Assembly (NCBI GenBank): GCA_965234685.1
Contig: OZ248539.1
Location: forward strand, 2,604,001 to 2,668,000
From: Fimbriimonas planktonicus
GTDB taxonomy: Bacteria; Armatimonadota; Fimbriimonadia; Fimbriimonadales; Fimbriimonadaceae
DNA: 64,000 nt
Direction: 5' to 3'
Under the pieces are notes generated by a model. It worked only from the letters and a program-made list of their open reading frames with translations. It was not told the origin of the DNA and did no database searches. This document shows positions 43,401 to 51,894 of this stretch, piece after piece. The position numbers were made by a program, and so were the translations under genes. How positions within the stretch are numbered: position 1 is the stretch's first letter; every line of letters starts with the position of its first letter.

Positions 43401-43684
43401 GTCTCGTCGGTATCAGCGCCGGCGCGCCGTTGGTGGATGGCGGTTCCGTCACCGCGCCATCGTTCAGCCTCTTCGATCGGGACAAGAACGAGATCATCGC
43501 TGAGAACACTGGAATTGATCCAGATATCGAAGTCGATGCCCGACCAGATCTCTGGGCGAAGGGTCAAGACCCTCAGCTGGAGAAAGCAATTGAGTACCTG
43601 ATGGAACAACTTGCGAAGCTTCCGCCAAAGAAGAAGCGAACGGTCGTTCCTCAGGTTGGCCCGAAGGGCCGCGTCGGTGGCTGA
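40484..43684 (+). CDS. Tricorn-like S41 peptidase
   Basis: 1066 residues from TTG 40484, chosen because GGAGG is ideally spaced and a signal peptide begins there (MIALSAAALIVAFT). N-terminal part: TolB-like beta-propeller repeats (for example NAKFSPDGSQIAFTAQYEG and RFPAWSPNGKHLAYVSD). A Pro/Ala/Gly linker near residues 520-550 leads to the second half with a core domain, a PDZ-like stretch (QLGVDFEATGNSIRFKKI) and the S41 protease fold; NGYAGSGGDFFP holds the nucleophile Ser. It is probably a periplasmic or exported peptide-degrading protease. It stands alone between terminator and promoter. Confidence 0.9.
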   Translation: MIALSAAALIVAFTPLQSEAPRLMRFPDVHGDRVVFTYAGDLWLSGLDGGAARRLTSSPGLETNAKFSPDGSQIAFTAQYEGASDVYVIGTEGGEPKRLTFDPEPDNVMDWTPDGKIAYSSTNGSFVNRQPRLWYVNPEGGLPIRTVIAECAQASFFADGKRMAFNRQSSNVFNWRRYRGGTQGRVSFYNFETNQYSELPSGREQSHNPMVVSNTVFFISDRNQGTLNLYRYDLDTKKETQITKYTDADIKWPATDGKNIVFERDGYLYRYDIAANTFTTVKPDIKGENLWSRPYVRPVANQIANMALSPSGQRLLVEARGELFSVPAKNGDTRNVTGTSGTRERFPAWSPNGKHLAYVSDASGYYEVHLQPQLGGEAQQLTTAKLPISSIEFSPDSQHLLLTTEANEAYLLEIATKKLTKVVQFRYGGGGFEFSPDTKWIIWTQGLPSGMSAVMLYDIATGKVSQATSGRYVDGSATFDQNGKYLYVTSTRTFNPTFGAYEFSLKVENGDRVYVIPLSKETGNPLVAPGDEEPEASAPRPPAGGPGGGAPAAPSAPATKIDVEGLESRMIPLPYGAGQYGILGVANGVLVFDSGTVTKFDLNSRESVPIATGMVGRVTTNATRTKVAYQVGPVIGIADIRPGLAVGAGRVDTTGVEMTLNPRDEWKQMFWEAWRFEKTNYYDANMRGLDWDAIGKRYAGYLPYLNHRSDLSYIFGLMISELGTGHSYVQGGDFGPGPTPLNVGQLGVDFEATGNSIRFKKIYRGEIFEEGRRGPLGDPGVNVAEGEYLLAIDGRPVNRSVHPNSLLLGKAGRFVTLTVNSTPSTQGARKVRVRTIASEANLRYVSFVEECRQKVEKASGGRIGYMHVPNTAFEGSVEFIRGFYSQTDKDALIVDERWNGGGYIQPWFVDTLARKQRIGIQPRHGEDTPEAPTIDGPKAILINGYAGSGGDFFPWMFRQSKLGPLIGTRTWGGLVGISAGAPLVDGGSVTAPSFSLFDRDKNEIIAENTGIDPDIEVDARPDLWAKGQDPQLEKAIEYLMEQLAKLPPKKKRTVVPQVGPKGRVGG

Positions 43685-43702
43685 AAAACGCGAAAAAAAG
43701 CA

Positions 43703-43746
43703 TTGAAAATTACGACTATTCGGCTACAATTTGAGTAGTCGAATAG
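43703..43746 (+). promoter_or_regulatory. Promoter with overlapping inverted repeats upstream of the stalk-domain gene
   Basis: TTGAAA (43703-43708), 16 bases, TACAAT (43725-43730), each five of six to consensus. Two nested inverted repeats span the -10: CTATTCG / CGAATAG (43716-43722 and 43740-43746) and CGACTA / TAGTCG (43713-43718 and 43736-43741). The arrangement looks like an operator. Confidence 0.6.
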
Positions 43747-43778
43747 CTGTCACGCATATCCGTGACTTGTGATTTAAG

Positions 43779-44258
43779 ATGTCAGTCAATTTTTCGTTCT
43801 CTTCAGCGAGCTCAACTCTAAACCAGGCCACCGCCTACCACCGCCCGTTGTCTGATTTGATCGTGGACAATGTGGCGGCGGCGGTCAGCTCTCGCTTACC
43901 CAAAGTCTTCACCACCTCCGCCCTCGCCCCGCGAACTTACTTAGCGGCGCCGAGCACTCGGACCGTGGTTCTAGCACGCCCGCCTCAGCGCAAGGCAGAC
44001 ATCCTTGGTGCGGAGTTCGACGCTATCTCGGTCGCAGGAGATATGTACGTCGCCTTCAAGCCGCTGACCAACGTTTTCGGCTGGGAGATCATCAGCATTG
44101 GGGGCGGAATCGCGAAGATCGGCATCAACGGTGACATTCACTTCTTCGACTTCATCGTTGAAAGCAATCGCGGATACCTTCACGTTGGTCAGATTCTGGA
44201 AGCCATCGAAATGAACGGTGGGACGGATCCGTTTGCCTCCACTTCTGCTTTTGCCTGA
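43779..44258 (+). CDS. Orphan stalk-domain (Cu-amine-oxidase-N-like) protein
   Basis: 159 residues. No signal peptide; the N-terminal 60 residues are Ser/Ala-rich and likely disordered. From about residue 75 the sequence (AFKPLTNVFGWEIISIGGGIAKIGINGD...GYLHVGQILEAIEM) follows the copper amine oxidase N-domain-like stalk fold and resembles the C-terminus of the amidase encoded next, with the same FGW and GYxxxxxL positions. It may be a cell-wall binding or targeting partner of the amidase; function inferred. Confidence 0.6.
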   Translation: MSVNFSFSSASSTLNQATAYHRPLSDLIVDNVAAAVSSRLPKVFTTSALAPRTYLAAPSTRTVVLARPPQRKADILGAEFDAISVAGDMYVAFKPLTNVFGWEIISIGGGIAKIGINGDIHFFDFIVESNRGYLHVGQILEAIEMNGGTDPFASTSAFA

Positions 44259-44318
44259 ATTTCTGATTGCAGGCGAAAACAGGTTGATTATTTAACACTA
44301 CAGCGATAGAGTGCTGGT

Positions 44319-45170
44319 ATGTCGCTACGCGTACTCTCCATCGCCGACCTGCCCGCTGCAAAAATGGAACGGGTGATCGTTCACTGGACGGGCGGTCCGT
44401 ACAACGCTTCTGCGCTTGATCGCGAGCACTATCACTTCCTAGTTGAGGGCGACGGCGATGTCGTCAAAGGTGATCATTCCGTTAAGTCCAACGAAGTTGT
44501 TGTGCCGGGACGCGGTTATGCCGCGCACACCCTTGGATGTAATACGAAGTCCATCGGCATTTCCGCATGCTGCATGTTAGGAGCTCAAGAGGGCACCGCG
44601 AGCCGCCCGTTGAGAGCCGGTAGCAACCCAATGAAGCAAACGCAGTGGGAAAAGCTAGCTCTTGTTGCCGCTGACCTCTGCGAGCACTACGACATCCCGG
44701 TGACCCGGGAGACCGTACTTGGCCACGGCGAGGTTCAGAAGAACCTCGGTATCACGCAACGCCAAAAGTGGGACCCAATGGCGTTGCCTTGGGATCCAAA
44801 CTTCCAGAAGCCAGCAAATTATCCCGCTGTCGGAGACATGTTCCGTGCTCGAGTGCGAGCCGCGCTCAAGCCCGCACCAACCGTCGAAATCGCGGCGGAA
44901 GCCCGCGTCTTGCTCAAGAACGAGTTCTTCCCGGCAATCCTCGAAGACGGTTCCAGCTGGGGAGCGATCAAGGCGATGGCCACAAAATTTGGATGGAGAC
45001 TGATCAAGATCACCAAGAAAACTGCATCTGTTCAAATTGGTTCTGAGACCCACGAAATGGACTTCATCAATGAAGACGGCACCGGCTACGTTCAGTTGGT
45101 CGACCTTGCCAAGGCATTAGACCTACAGATCAGTTGGGATCCGATCTCTCGAACGATCAAACTCGACTAA
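44319..45170 (+). CDS. N-acetylmuramoyl-L-alanine amidase (PGRP/amidase_2 fold) with C-terminal stalk domain
   Basis: 283 residues. The amidase domain (residues 15-165) shows VIVHWTGGPYN (first zinc His, residue 22), AHTLGCNTKSIGIS, VLGHGEV (about residue 134) and KWDP (about 150). A C-terminal domain (about 190-283) with FGWRLIKI, GYVQLVDLAKAL and SWDPISRTIKL resembles the Cu-amine-oxidase-N stalk domain. It should cleave the MurNAc-L-Ala bond of peptidoglycan. There is no signal peptide, as in phage endolysins, so export or lysis would need another route. Confidence 0.85.
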   Translation: MSLRVLSIADLPAAKMERVIVHWTGGPYNASALDREHYHFLVEGDGDVVKGDHSVKSNEVVVPGRGYAAHTLGCNTKSIGISACCMLGAQEGTASRPLRAGSNPMKQTQWEKLALVAADLCEHYDIPVTRETVLGHGEVQKNLGITQRQKWDPMALPWDPNFQKPANYPAVGDMFRARVRAALKPAPTVEIAAEARVLLKNEFFPAILEDGSSWGAIKAMATKFGWRLIKITKKTASVQIGSETHEMDFINEDGTGYVQLVDLAKALDLQISWDPISRTIKLD

Positions 45171-45181
45171 CGTCGGCTAAA

Positions 45182-47719
45182 ATGGTGCCCATGCCGATGC
45201 CGGTTCTTGCCGCTCTTCTGGGTTTTTGGGCACCCACTTTTGACTTCCACGAATTTGGGCCGTACGACTCCGCCGTACCCAAAGTGGAAACGACGTTGGG
45301 GTACTCGCTCGGGAGCCGAATCACAACTTATTACGACCAGGAACGAGTTGTTCTAGGGATCGCAAGCAAGGCGGGGTCGCGGGTCCGCGTTACCGAATTT
45401 GGCAAGAGCGTTCAAGGACGACCGCTGCGGGTGGTCGCCATTTCAAGCCCGAAGAACATTCAGAACCTCAACACGATCCGCGAGGCGCACCAGAAACTTG
45501 CGCGCGGCGAAGATGTGGACCTGAGCAAGCTGCCAACCCTGGTTTGGATCAACCAGAGCATTCACGGCAACGAACCCGCCAGCTTCGAAAGCGCGATGAT
45601 GTTGATCTACAACCTCGCGGCAAGCCGAAACGCTCGCATTACGAAAATTCTCGACGAATCCGTAGTGCTCGTTAACCCGGTTTATAACCCCGACGGTCAC
45701 GAGCGATTTGGCGTTTACTACAACAGCATCGCCCGCGGTGGAAGCGCGCCAAGCATTTTTGAGCAGCAAGAACCGAGCCTGATCCACGGTCGAACGAACC
45801 AGTACCGGTTCGACATGAACCGGGACCGCGTAGCCTTTTCGCAAGACGAGACCCGTCAAGAGTTCGCCGAGTTCCTCAAATGGTCGCCGCAGATCTACGT
45901 GGACCAGCACGGGCAAGTTGGAACCTACTTCTTCCCACCGGAGCCGATGTCGATCAACCAAAACGTCGACCGGGATCGGAACAACAAGTGGACCGAGGTC
46001 ATCGGCCAGAACATCGGCCGAGAGTTCGATAAGAAGGGCTTCCAGTACTACGTGAAGGACGCCTTTGACCTTTACTTCCCAGGTTATCTCGACTCGTCGA
46101 CCACGCTGTCCGGTGCGATCGGAATGACGCATGAGACAGACGGCGGAAAATACATCGCTGCTCGTCGTGGCGACGGCTCAGTCCTTACCCTTCGGCGCGG
46201 AATCGAAAAGCACTTCACCTCTGCCCTGGCCGTGGCGGATGCGGCCGCCCAGAACCGCCTTGCTCTTCTGCAAAGCGCAGCCAGCTTCAAGAAGAAGGTC
46301 GTTTCAGGCGAGGCCGCCGGTAAGTTCCAGCGCGTGGTCGTGACGAGCGCTGACCCTCGTCCCTTGAAGCGACTCGCCGACCAGCTCGGACGGGCTGGCA
46401 TCAAGTCGAAGTGGGCCCAAGAATCGTTCACTCAGGAAGACGCGAACAACTATTGGACCGGCAAGCGCGGCAAAGCCGAGTTCCCGGCTGGCTCGCTAAT
46501 CGTCGACATGAATCAACCTCAGGGTGCGTTCGCCAAGGCCCTACTCGAACCCGGACAGAACTTCGAAAAGGAGTTCATCGAACAGCAGGTCGCGAAGAAG
46601 AAGTCCGCGCCAGACGGTGAGACATACCCGGGCCCGGACGAATCCGAGTTTTATGACATCACCGGCTGGTCGCTTCCTTTCTCTCACAGCTTGCAAGCAA
46701 GTTGGTGCGAGTCAAGAGCAACGGTTCGAACATCGGACGCTCTCGAAACCCTGACCTCGAAAGAAGCCTCCAAGTCCAGCATCGGTTACGCCATTGCGTA
46801 TCAAGACCAAGATGACATCTTGGCTGTCCACGACATCCTCGCGGCGGGAGTCAAGGGTTCGGTCACAAACAAACCGATGAAGCTCGGTGGCCAGAGTTAC
46901 AGCGCCGGAACATTCCTGTTCCTTGCCGACCGTAACGAAGACGGCTACGAAGCGGTGATCTTCGAGAAGGCAAAGGCGCGCGGGGTCTCGGTTGAGGGCC
47001 TGCTCACGAGCTATCCGTCCGAAGACCGCTACGGTCCCGGTTCCGGCACCGTCCAGCTTTTGCAGAAGCCGAAGATCGGCGTCGTCTTTGGCTCGGGTAG
47101 CAATTTGGCGAGCGTCAGCGGCACTTGGTTTGCGTTCGACCGCGTTTTCAAGCTGCCTTTTGATGCGCTCTCCACTTCCGCCCTAAGCGGGAATCTGAGT
47201 GAATACACGGCAATCATCGTCCCACCCGGAGCAAGTGCTTCGACGAGCGACCGATTGAAGGATTGGGTGCGAAGTGGGGGACGATTGATCGTGCTTGAGG
47301 ATCTCGGCTGGGCGCTTGGGCCGTCTGGGTTTGTCAGCCTGGACCGCGCCAAAGTGGAAACGCAGTCGCTCCCTGGAACCCTATTCCGCGCAAACGTTGA
47401 TTCCCGAAGCACGCTGAGCTACGGCTACCCACGCGGTACCGATGGAAAAGTTGAGCTCGGCGTTCCAATTGCCGGATCCTCATTCTTCAGCGTTCGAAAG
47501 GAAGGCGGTTCCGTCGTGACTCTGCCAGACGAGAAGACCTCAAAGCTCCTCAGCGGCTGGGCTTGGCCCGACGAGTCCGAGAAAGCGATCTCGAATACGG
47601 TCTTCCTGCAGGACGCTCCGTTCGGACGCGGACATGCTTACCTGTTCACATGGGAGCCAACCGATCGTGCGATGTGGCCGGGGCTTCACAAGCTCTTGTT
47701 GAACGCGATTCTGCTGTAA
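45182..47719 (+). CDS. M14-family zinc carboxypeptidase (large secreted form)
   Basis: 845 residues from ATG 45182, with a hydrophobic start (VLAALLGFWAP) that may serve as signal. The M14 zinc ligands are visible: NQSIHGNEPASFES (HxxE, about residue 130) and YVDQHGQVGTYFFPP (third His, about residue 240). The C-terminal half contains a class I glutamine amidotransferase-like stretch (YTAIIVPPGAS...SGGRLIVLEDLGWAL). It probably trims peptides from the C-terminus outside the cell. Only 11 bases follow the amidase stop, so cotranscription is likely. Confidence 0.87.
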   Translation: MVPMPMPVLAALLGFWAPTFDFHEFGPYDSAVPKVETTLGYSLGSRITTYYDQERVVLGIASKAGSRVRVTEFGKSVQGRPLRVVAISSPKNIQNLNTIREAHQKLARGEDVDLSKLPTLVWINQSIHGNEPASFESAMMLIYNLAASRNARITKILDESVVLVNPVYNPDGHERFGVYYNSIARGGSAPSIFEQQEPSLIHGRTNQYRFDMNRDRVAFSQDETRQEFAEFLKWSPQIYVDQHGQVGTYFFPPEPMSINQNVDRDRNNKWTEVIGQNIGREFDKKGFQYYVKDAFDLYFPGYLDSSTTLSGAIGMTHETDGGKYIAARRGDGSVLTLRRGIEKHFTSALAVADAAAQNRLALLQSAASFKKKVVSGEAAGKFQRVVVTSADPRPLKRLADQLGRAGIKSKWAQESFTQEDANNYWTGKRGKAEFPAGSLIVDMNQPQGAFAKALLEPGQNFEKEFIEQQVAKKKSAPDGETYPGPDESEFYDITGWSLPFSHSLQASWCESRATVRTSDALETLTSKEASKSSIGYAIAYQDQDDILAVHDILAAGVKGSVTNKPMKLGGQSYSAGTFLFLADRNEDGYEAVIFEKAKARGVSVEGLLTSYPSEDRYGPGSGTVQLLQKPKIGVVFGSGSNLASVSGTWFAFDRVFKLPFDALSTSALSGNLSEYTAIIVPPGASASTSDRLKDWVRSGGRLIVLEDLGWALGPSGFVSLDRAKVETQSLPGTLFRANVDSRSTLSYGYPRGTDGKVELGVPIAGSSFFSVRKEGGSVVTLPDEKTSKLLSGWAWPDESEKAISNTVFLQDAPFGRGHAYLFTWEPTDRAMWPGLHKLLLNAILL

Positions 47720-47722
47720 CCG

Positions 47723-49435
47723 TTATCGACGTCTGCGCCGTTTCTTCGGCGCAGACTCGGCAACCTGCTTCTGCTCGTTTGCCTTGGCCAAATCTTGGGA
47801 TACCGGATCGAATGTCCCGCGGATAACGATCGCATGCGGTACCGGCCTTGACGGTGTGCTAGCGGTGCTGTGGCCGGAGGCGAGAACGGAATTCTCGTAC
47901 ACGAGCGACGTTGAGAAGCCGCTGTCCAGCAAGATTGCTTCCAAGACTCCAGCCGCCGCCAGGGCTTTTGCAAACTTGGCGCTACTTACCGAGCCTTTTG
48001 TCGCCGCGTAAACCATGTTTCCGCTCGCGTCAACGCCGATTGCCGCCCGCCGACGGGCATCCTGGATGTCGGAAGCTCCATACACGTTCATGTCGTCCCG
48101 TTCACGGGCGACGCCACCATGAACGAGCCACACACCACCCATAAAGACATCGGTCACGTCCGGCATGAAATCTCGGAAGGCTGCGTCGGTCCGCATTGTT
48201 TCGGCCTGGAACGGCAGAATCGCCACTCCGCTTGGGCCCCACATCATTACGGGCCGGTTTCGCAGTTTTTCCCAGCGGAGCTTTTCCTCATCGCCGACCA
48301 CTTCGGGTTGATCGTGGGTTTTGCACGGACCGACCAGACGGTTGTCAGTGGACTTGATTGCCGCCATTGCGAAGAACGTGCCGTTGATGCCAGCTTGCGC
48401 ACCGGTGCGCTGAACGAACTCCAGCACGCCCTCTCGAGTTTCGGACATGACGGTCTCCGGCGTGCCTCCACTCATAAGAACCATTTTCACGTCTTCAATC
48501 TCTTCAATCCGAAGCGTGATTGGAGCGGCGGACATTGGAGCTTGGAAGATGCCGAGCGCCCCACCCGCAAGCGCCTTCGCGCGGTCTTCCAAGGCTTTAT
48601 CGATTCGCGTGTGCACGTAGCGGTTAACGCAGAAGAGACTCGGGGACTCTTCGGCTAAGCCGTTTTCGATGCTAAACGCCATTTTGTAGCCCACTGACTT
48701 CGTAAGTTCTTGGGTGGTTTGATCGTTCTTGCCGTTTGGATAGGCAAGGAAGTCAACTTTGATGCCGAGCTCGCGCTCTAGCTCTTCCTTGGAGTCTCGA
48801 AGCTCTCGCTCCTGCTCAAACGGGTCGAGTTTTGAGAGGTCATCCGGGTGCGTGATCGTGTGTGAGCCAACGGTGAACAGCGGGTCCTTGAGCAGTTCCT
48901 TTAGAGTCTCATACGTCATCTTGGGATGCTCGCCATCTTGCTTCCCAACGAAGCCCGTGTGAACAAACACCGTGGCAGGAAACCCGTACGACTTCAAGAT
49001 GGGCCACGCGTTGTTATAGAACCCCTGATAATTGTCATCAAAGGTCAGGACAACGGCCGTCTCCGGTACTTCTTTTCCACTGGTGAGGTGGTCATACAGG
49101 TCTTGGATAGAAATGGGGACCGCACCGTCGGCTTGCAGTTGCTGCATCTGCTCGGTGAACTCTTTCACGCTGCAGTCGAACCACTGCGAGGTTCGGGTTC
49201 GCTCCGGGATCACGTCGTGATACATGAGGACCGGAATTCGTCGATTCTGGGACTTGAGCGATATTTCGGTGTAAGCCGGGGGCGGCGGGGTAGGTGCCGG
49301 TGCTTTGAGCTCGGTGGGGGCTTCGATCTGGGGCGGCCCACCATGGCCCGAAAACATCTGGCATGAAGCCAGAGGAATTCCGAACATCGCCAACTGAATC
49401 GCAATCAATCTTCTAGGGTTTCGCACCGGTCCCAA
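47723..49435 (-). CDS. Polysaccharide deacetylase-phosphodiester glycosidase (NodB-NAGPA) fusion lipoprotein
   Basis: 570 residues. The lipoprotein signal ends LASC (about residue 25). Residues about 60-275 are a NodB-type deacetylase (PVLMYHDVIPE, TFDDNYQGFYNNAWPIL, FVHTGFVGK, SHTITHPD). Residues about 300-540 are a NAGPA/DUF2233 phosphodiester glycosidase domain (AGINGTFFA, VFMGGVWLVHGG, AAIGVDASGNMVYAA, AILLDSGFSTSLVY). Fusion of both activities in one chain suggests modification or release of an extracellular polysaccharide carrying a phosphodiester-linked sugar. It is convergent with the M14 gene (4 bases apart). Confidence 0.85.
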   Translation of the reverse strand: MGPVRNPRRLIAIQLAMFGIPLASCQMFSGHGGPPQIEAPTELKAPAPTPPPPAYTEISLKSQNRRIPVLMYHDVIPERTRTSQWFDCSVKEFTEQMQQLQADGAVPISIQDLYDHLTSGKEVPETAVVLTFDDNYQGFYNNAWPILKSYGFPATVFVHTGFVGKQDGEHPKMTYETLKELLKDPLFTVGSHTITHPDDLSKLDPFEQERELRDSKEELERELGIKVDFLAYPNGKNDQTTQELTKSVGYKMAFSIENGLAEESPSLFCVNRYVHTRIDKALEDRAKALAGGALGIFQAPMSAAPITLRIEEIEDVKMVLMSGGTPETVMSETREGVLEFVQRTGAQAGINGTFFAMAAIKSTDNRLVGPCKTHDQPEVVGDEEKLRWEKLRNRPVMMWGPSGVAILPFQAETMRTDAAFRDFMPDVTDVFMGGVWLVHGGVARERDDMNVYGASDIQDARRRAAIGVDASGNMVYAATKGSVSSAKFAKALAAAGVLEAILLDSGFSTSLVYENSVLASGHSTASTPSRPVPHAIVIRGTFDPVSQDLAKANEQKQVAESAPKKRRRRR

Positions 49436-49469
49436 TGATTTACCCGGAAGAGTGGTAAGACAGTCGCAT

Positions 49470-50300
49470 ATGGTCCCGATTCTTGTTGCGATGACGCTTC
49501 AATCGTCGCAAACACCACCGGTTCGAAAGAGCTCATTGACCGGAGAGATTCGCATTCACCGCGAATTCCCTTCAGAAATTTTTCGCAACAAGCGGAATGT
49601 TTCGGTCTACTTGCCGCCGAATTATGGCGGCGAAACCAAACGACGCTATTCCGTTCTGTACATGCACGACGGGCAGAACGTGTTTGATGGCATGACTTCG
49701 TACATCCCCAATGCGGAATGGAGAGCAGACGAGGCGGCACAAGCGCTCATTGAATCAAATGCGATTGAGCCGATCATCATCGTGGCCATCGACAACGCCC
49801 AGGCAGATCGAGCAAACGAGTTTTTGCCAACGCGAAGCCGCGAGATGGGCGGCAAGGCGAAAGACTACGGCCGATTTTTGGTGGAAGAAGTGATGCCGTT
49901 CGTCAATAAAACCTATCGAACGAAAACCGGTCCTGGCAACACCGCAATCGGTGGCTCGTCGTTCGGCGGCGTGGTCACCGCTTGCGTGGGCATGCAGTAT
50001 CCGGACGTCTTTGGAAAGCTTGCGATCCTTTCGCCTTCGGTCTGGTGGGACAACCGCGTGCTCCTGAAAATGGTCGCCGCAATGCCAAAGAAGACGAACC
50101 AGAAAATTTGGATCGATATCGGCACGGCAGAAGGAAGCATGGCGGTTCGAGACACGCACGATCTGGCGGACACCTACACGGCGAAAGGCTGGAAGCTCGG
50201 GAAAGACCTATTTGTGTACGTCGACCGGGATGCCGAACACAACGAGCGAGCTTGGGCCAGCCGATTCGGCGAGATTCTGTTGACCTTCTTCCGAAAGTAA
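49470..50300 (+). CDS. Esterase D/IroE-family alpha/beta-hydrolase (secreted)
   Basis: 276 residues from ATG 49470; GTG 49452 is an alternative with a more basic N-terminus. A short hydrophobic N-terminus suggests export. The esterase fold is visible: SVYLPPNY, YMHDGQNVFD, nucleophile Ser in IGGSSFGG (about residue 163), an Asp region near IGTAEGS and a catalytic His in DAEHNERAW. Relatives hydrolyse siderophore esters or acyl-sugar esters. Substrate unknown. Convergent with the phosphoglycosyltransferase (2 bases). Confidence 0.85.
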   Translation: MVPILVAMTLQSSQTPPVRKSSLTGEIRIHREFPSEIFRNKRNVSVYLPPNYGGETKRRYSVLYMHDGQNVFDGMTSYIPNAEWRADEAAQALIESNAIEPIIIVAIDNAQADRANEFLPTRSREMGGKAKDYGRFLVEEVMPFVNKTYRTKTGPGNTAIGGSSFGGVVTACVGMQYPDVFGKLAILSPSVWWDNRVLLKMVAAMPKKTNQKIWIDIGTAEGSMAVRDTHDLADTYTAKGWKLGKDLFVYVDRDAEHNERAWASRFGEILLTFFRK

Positions 50301-50302
50301 AT

Positions 50303-51772
50303 TCAGCGCGATCGGCGGGAGAAGAACAGCTTGGTGGCTTTGGCCAGAATGCGCAGGTCCATCGCCGGAGATCTGTGCTTGATGTAGTACAGGTCGTATT
50401 GGAGTTTCACCAGGCTGTCTTCTTCTGAGACTCCGTAGTGATACATGACCTGAGCCCAACCCGTCACTCCAGGTTTGACCGAATGCCGTGCCCGGAAAAA
50501 CGGAATAGTCTCGCTGAGTAAGAGAGTGAATTCGGGCCGCTCGGGCTGCGGTCCGATGAGGCTCATCTCTCCCCGCAAAAGGTTCCAACTCGTGGGCAAA
50601 TTCTCAAGGCCGGTGTTGCGGAGATACTTGCCGACTTTCGAAAGCGTCGGGGCGTCATCCCGCCAGGCCGAAGCGATCTCGGCTTCCGATAGGTCCTCAA
50701 TCCGGAATCGAAGCATCTGAAACTCCGTTCCCCCTTTGCCCGTCCGTGGTTGGGTCGTGAACAGTGGACCGCGGTTTCTTGTCGCAAGATTGAGAACCGA
50801 GATCACCGGCGCGGCCACGAGGGTCAGAATGAGGCCAAGAACGGAAACCACGATGTCGACGCACCGAACGAGTACGTCGTGGACAAACGGATGGGGCGCC
50901 TGCTCCATCGGAAACATGATTCCCCAGTTGTCTCCGACGTGCTCTACGACAATTTTCTCGGTGAGCGATTCGTACAGTGCTGGCATGCTGCAAACGCGGA
51001 TTCCACGCTCTTTTGCATTGATGAGCAGACTGAAAACATCCGCCCCAATCTGCACTTTGTTCACGGCCAGCGCGAGCGTATCGACTTGATGGCTCTCGAT
51101 CACGGTCATGGCGTCTGATGAAGTACTGAGCACGGGATACCCGCCCTTGATGGATCCGACTTTTTCAGAGTCGTCATCGATGAATCCAACAAGCTGGTAG
51201 TCCTGATCACCGCGCACGGCCTTCCCATGGAGCTCCTCCGCAAGAATGCTCCCGCTGACGCCGGCTCCGACAATCAGCACCCGCATGGTGAACGGAATGA
51301 ATTTCGCGAGCACGTAGAACGCGACTCGCCATAGGGCAAAGCCGATGAAGGCGACACCTGCGTAACGGTAGGCAATCATCAAGTCTCCCTCCGGAGCAGG
51401 GATTTGATACATCAGGCGAGCAACGCCAATGGCAAGGATTGCGCCTACGGTCGCCCGGTGCGTTCGGCTCCAGCTACTGGCCCGGGAAAGACTATATAGA
51501 TTCCCGCTGATGGCAAGAACGATCCAAATCAGGACTCCCATGAGGAGCGCAGCGATTTCTTGATTTGTGAAAGCGACGGGACGCTCGGTATGCCGAACCA
51601 GAGTTGCGAGAACCATCGGCGCGAGCAAGGCAATGGCGTCACCGAAGCCCAAGAGCCAGCGCCCTTCTTTGTGTGTAAGGAGGCTACGTCTGCCGGAAGC
51701 GACCTCTAACGAACTCGCCCCTTGCGGTGAACCATTCTTTCCCGGCTTAGCTCTCTCGTCTAACCGAACCAT
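50303..51772 (-). CDS. Polyprenyl glycosylphosphotransferase (exopolysaccharide priming enzyme)
   Basis: 489 residues. Four to five N-terminal membrane helices precede a CoA-binding/Rossmann-like region (LIVGAGVSGSILAEELHG) and the C-terminal bacterial sugar-transferase domain with RTGKGGTEFQMLRFR, LRNTGLENLPTSWNLLRGEMSLIGPQPERPEF and KPGVTGWAQV. It is a WcaJ/CpsE-type enzyme transferring a sugar-1-phosphate to undecaprenyl phosphate, the first step of exopolysaccharide assembly. It is the left end of the polysaccharide locus; two direct repeats lie upstream of its start. Confidence 0.92.
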   Translation of the reverse strand: MVRLDERAKPGKNGSPQGASSLEVASGRRSLLTHKEGRWLLGFGDAIALLAPMVLATLVRHTERPVAFTNQEIAALLMGVLIWIVLAISGNLYSLSRASSWSRTHRATVGAILAIGVARLMYQIPAPEGDLMIAYRYAGVAFIGFALWRVAFYVLAKFIPFTMRVLIVGAGVSGSILAEELHGKAVRGDQDYQLVGFIDDDSEKVGSIKGGYPVLSTSSDAMTVIESHQVDTLALAVNKVQIGADVFSLLINAKERGIRVCSMPALYESLTEKIVVEHVGDNWGIMFPMEQAPHPFVHDVLVRCVDIVVSVLGLILTLVAAPVISVLNLATRNRGPLFTTQPRTGKGGTEFQMLRFRIEDLSEAEIASAWRDDAPTLSKVGKYLRNTGLENLPTSWNLLRGEMSLIGPQPERPEFTLLLSETIPFFRARHSVKPGVTGWAQVMYHYGVSEEDSLVKLQYDLYYIKHRSPAMDLRILAKATKLFFSRRSR

Positions 51773-51857
51773 TTGCCCCCAAGCAAAAATTGCTTTTTCA
51801 TCTCTCGCGAAGTTCCAATGAGACTCCAGCGTCTGCGTTGAGCACTTTCAGTATGCG

Positions 51858-51886
51858 CCGAACTTTTGTTAAATCACCGAACTTTT
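51858..51886. repeat. Two direct repeats upstream of the phosphoglycosyltransferase
   Basis: CCGAACTTTT occurs at 51858-51867 and again at 51877-51886, 19 bases apart, about two helical turns, in the region upstream of the minus-strand start 51772. Candidate regulator site. Confidence 0.4.
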
Positions 51887-51894
51887 TGACCGTG

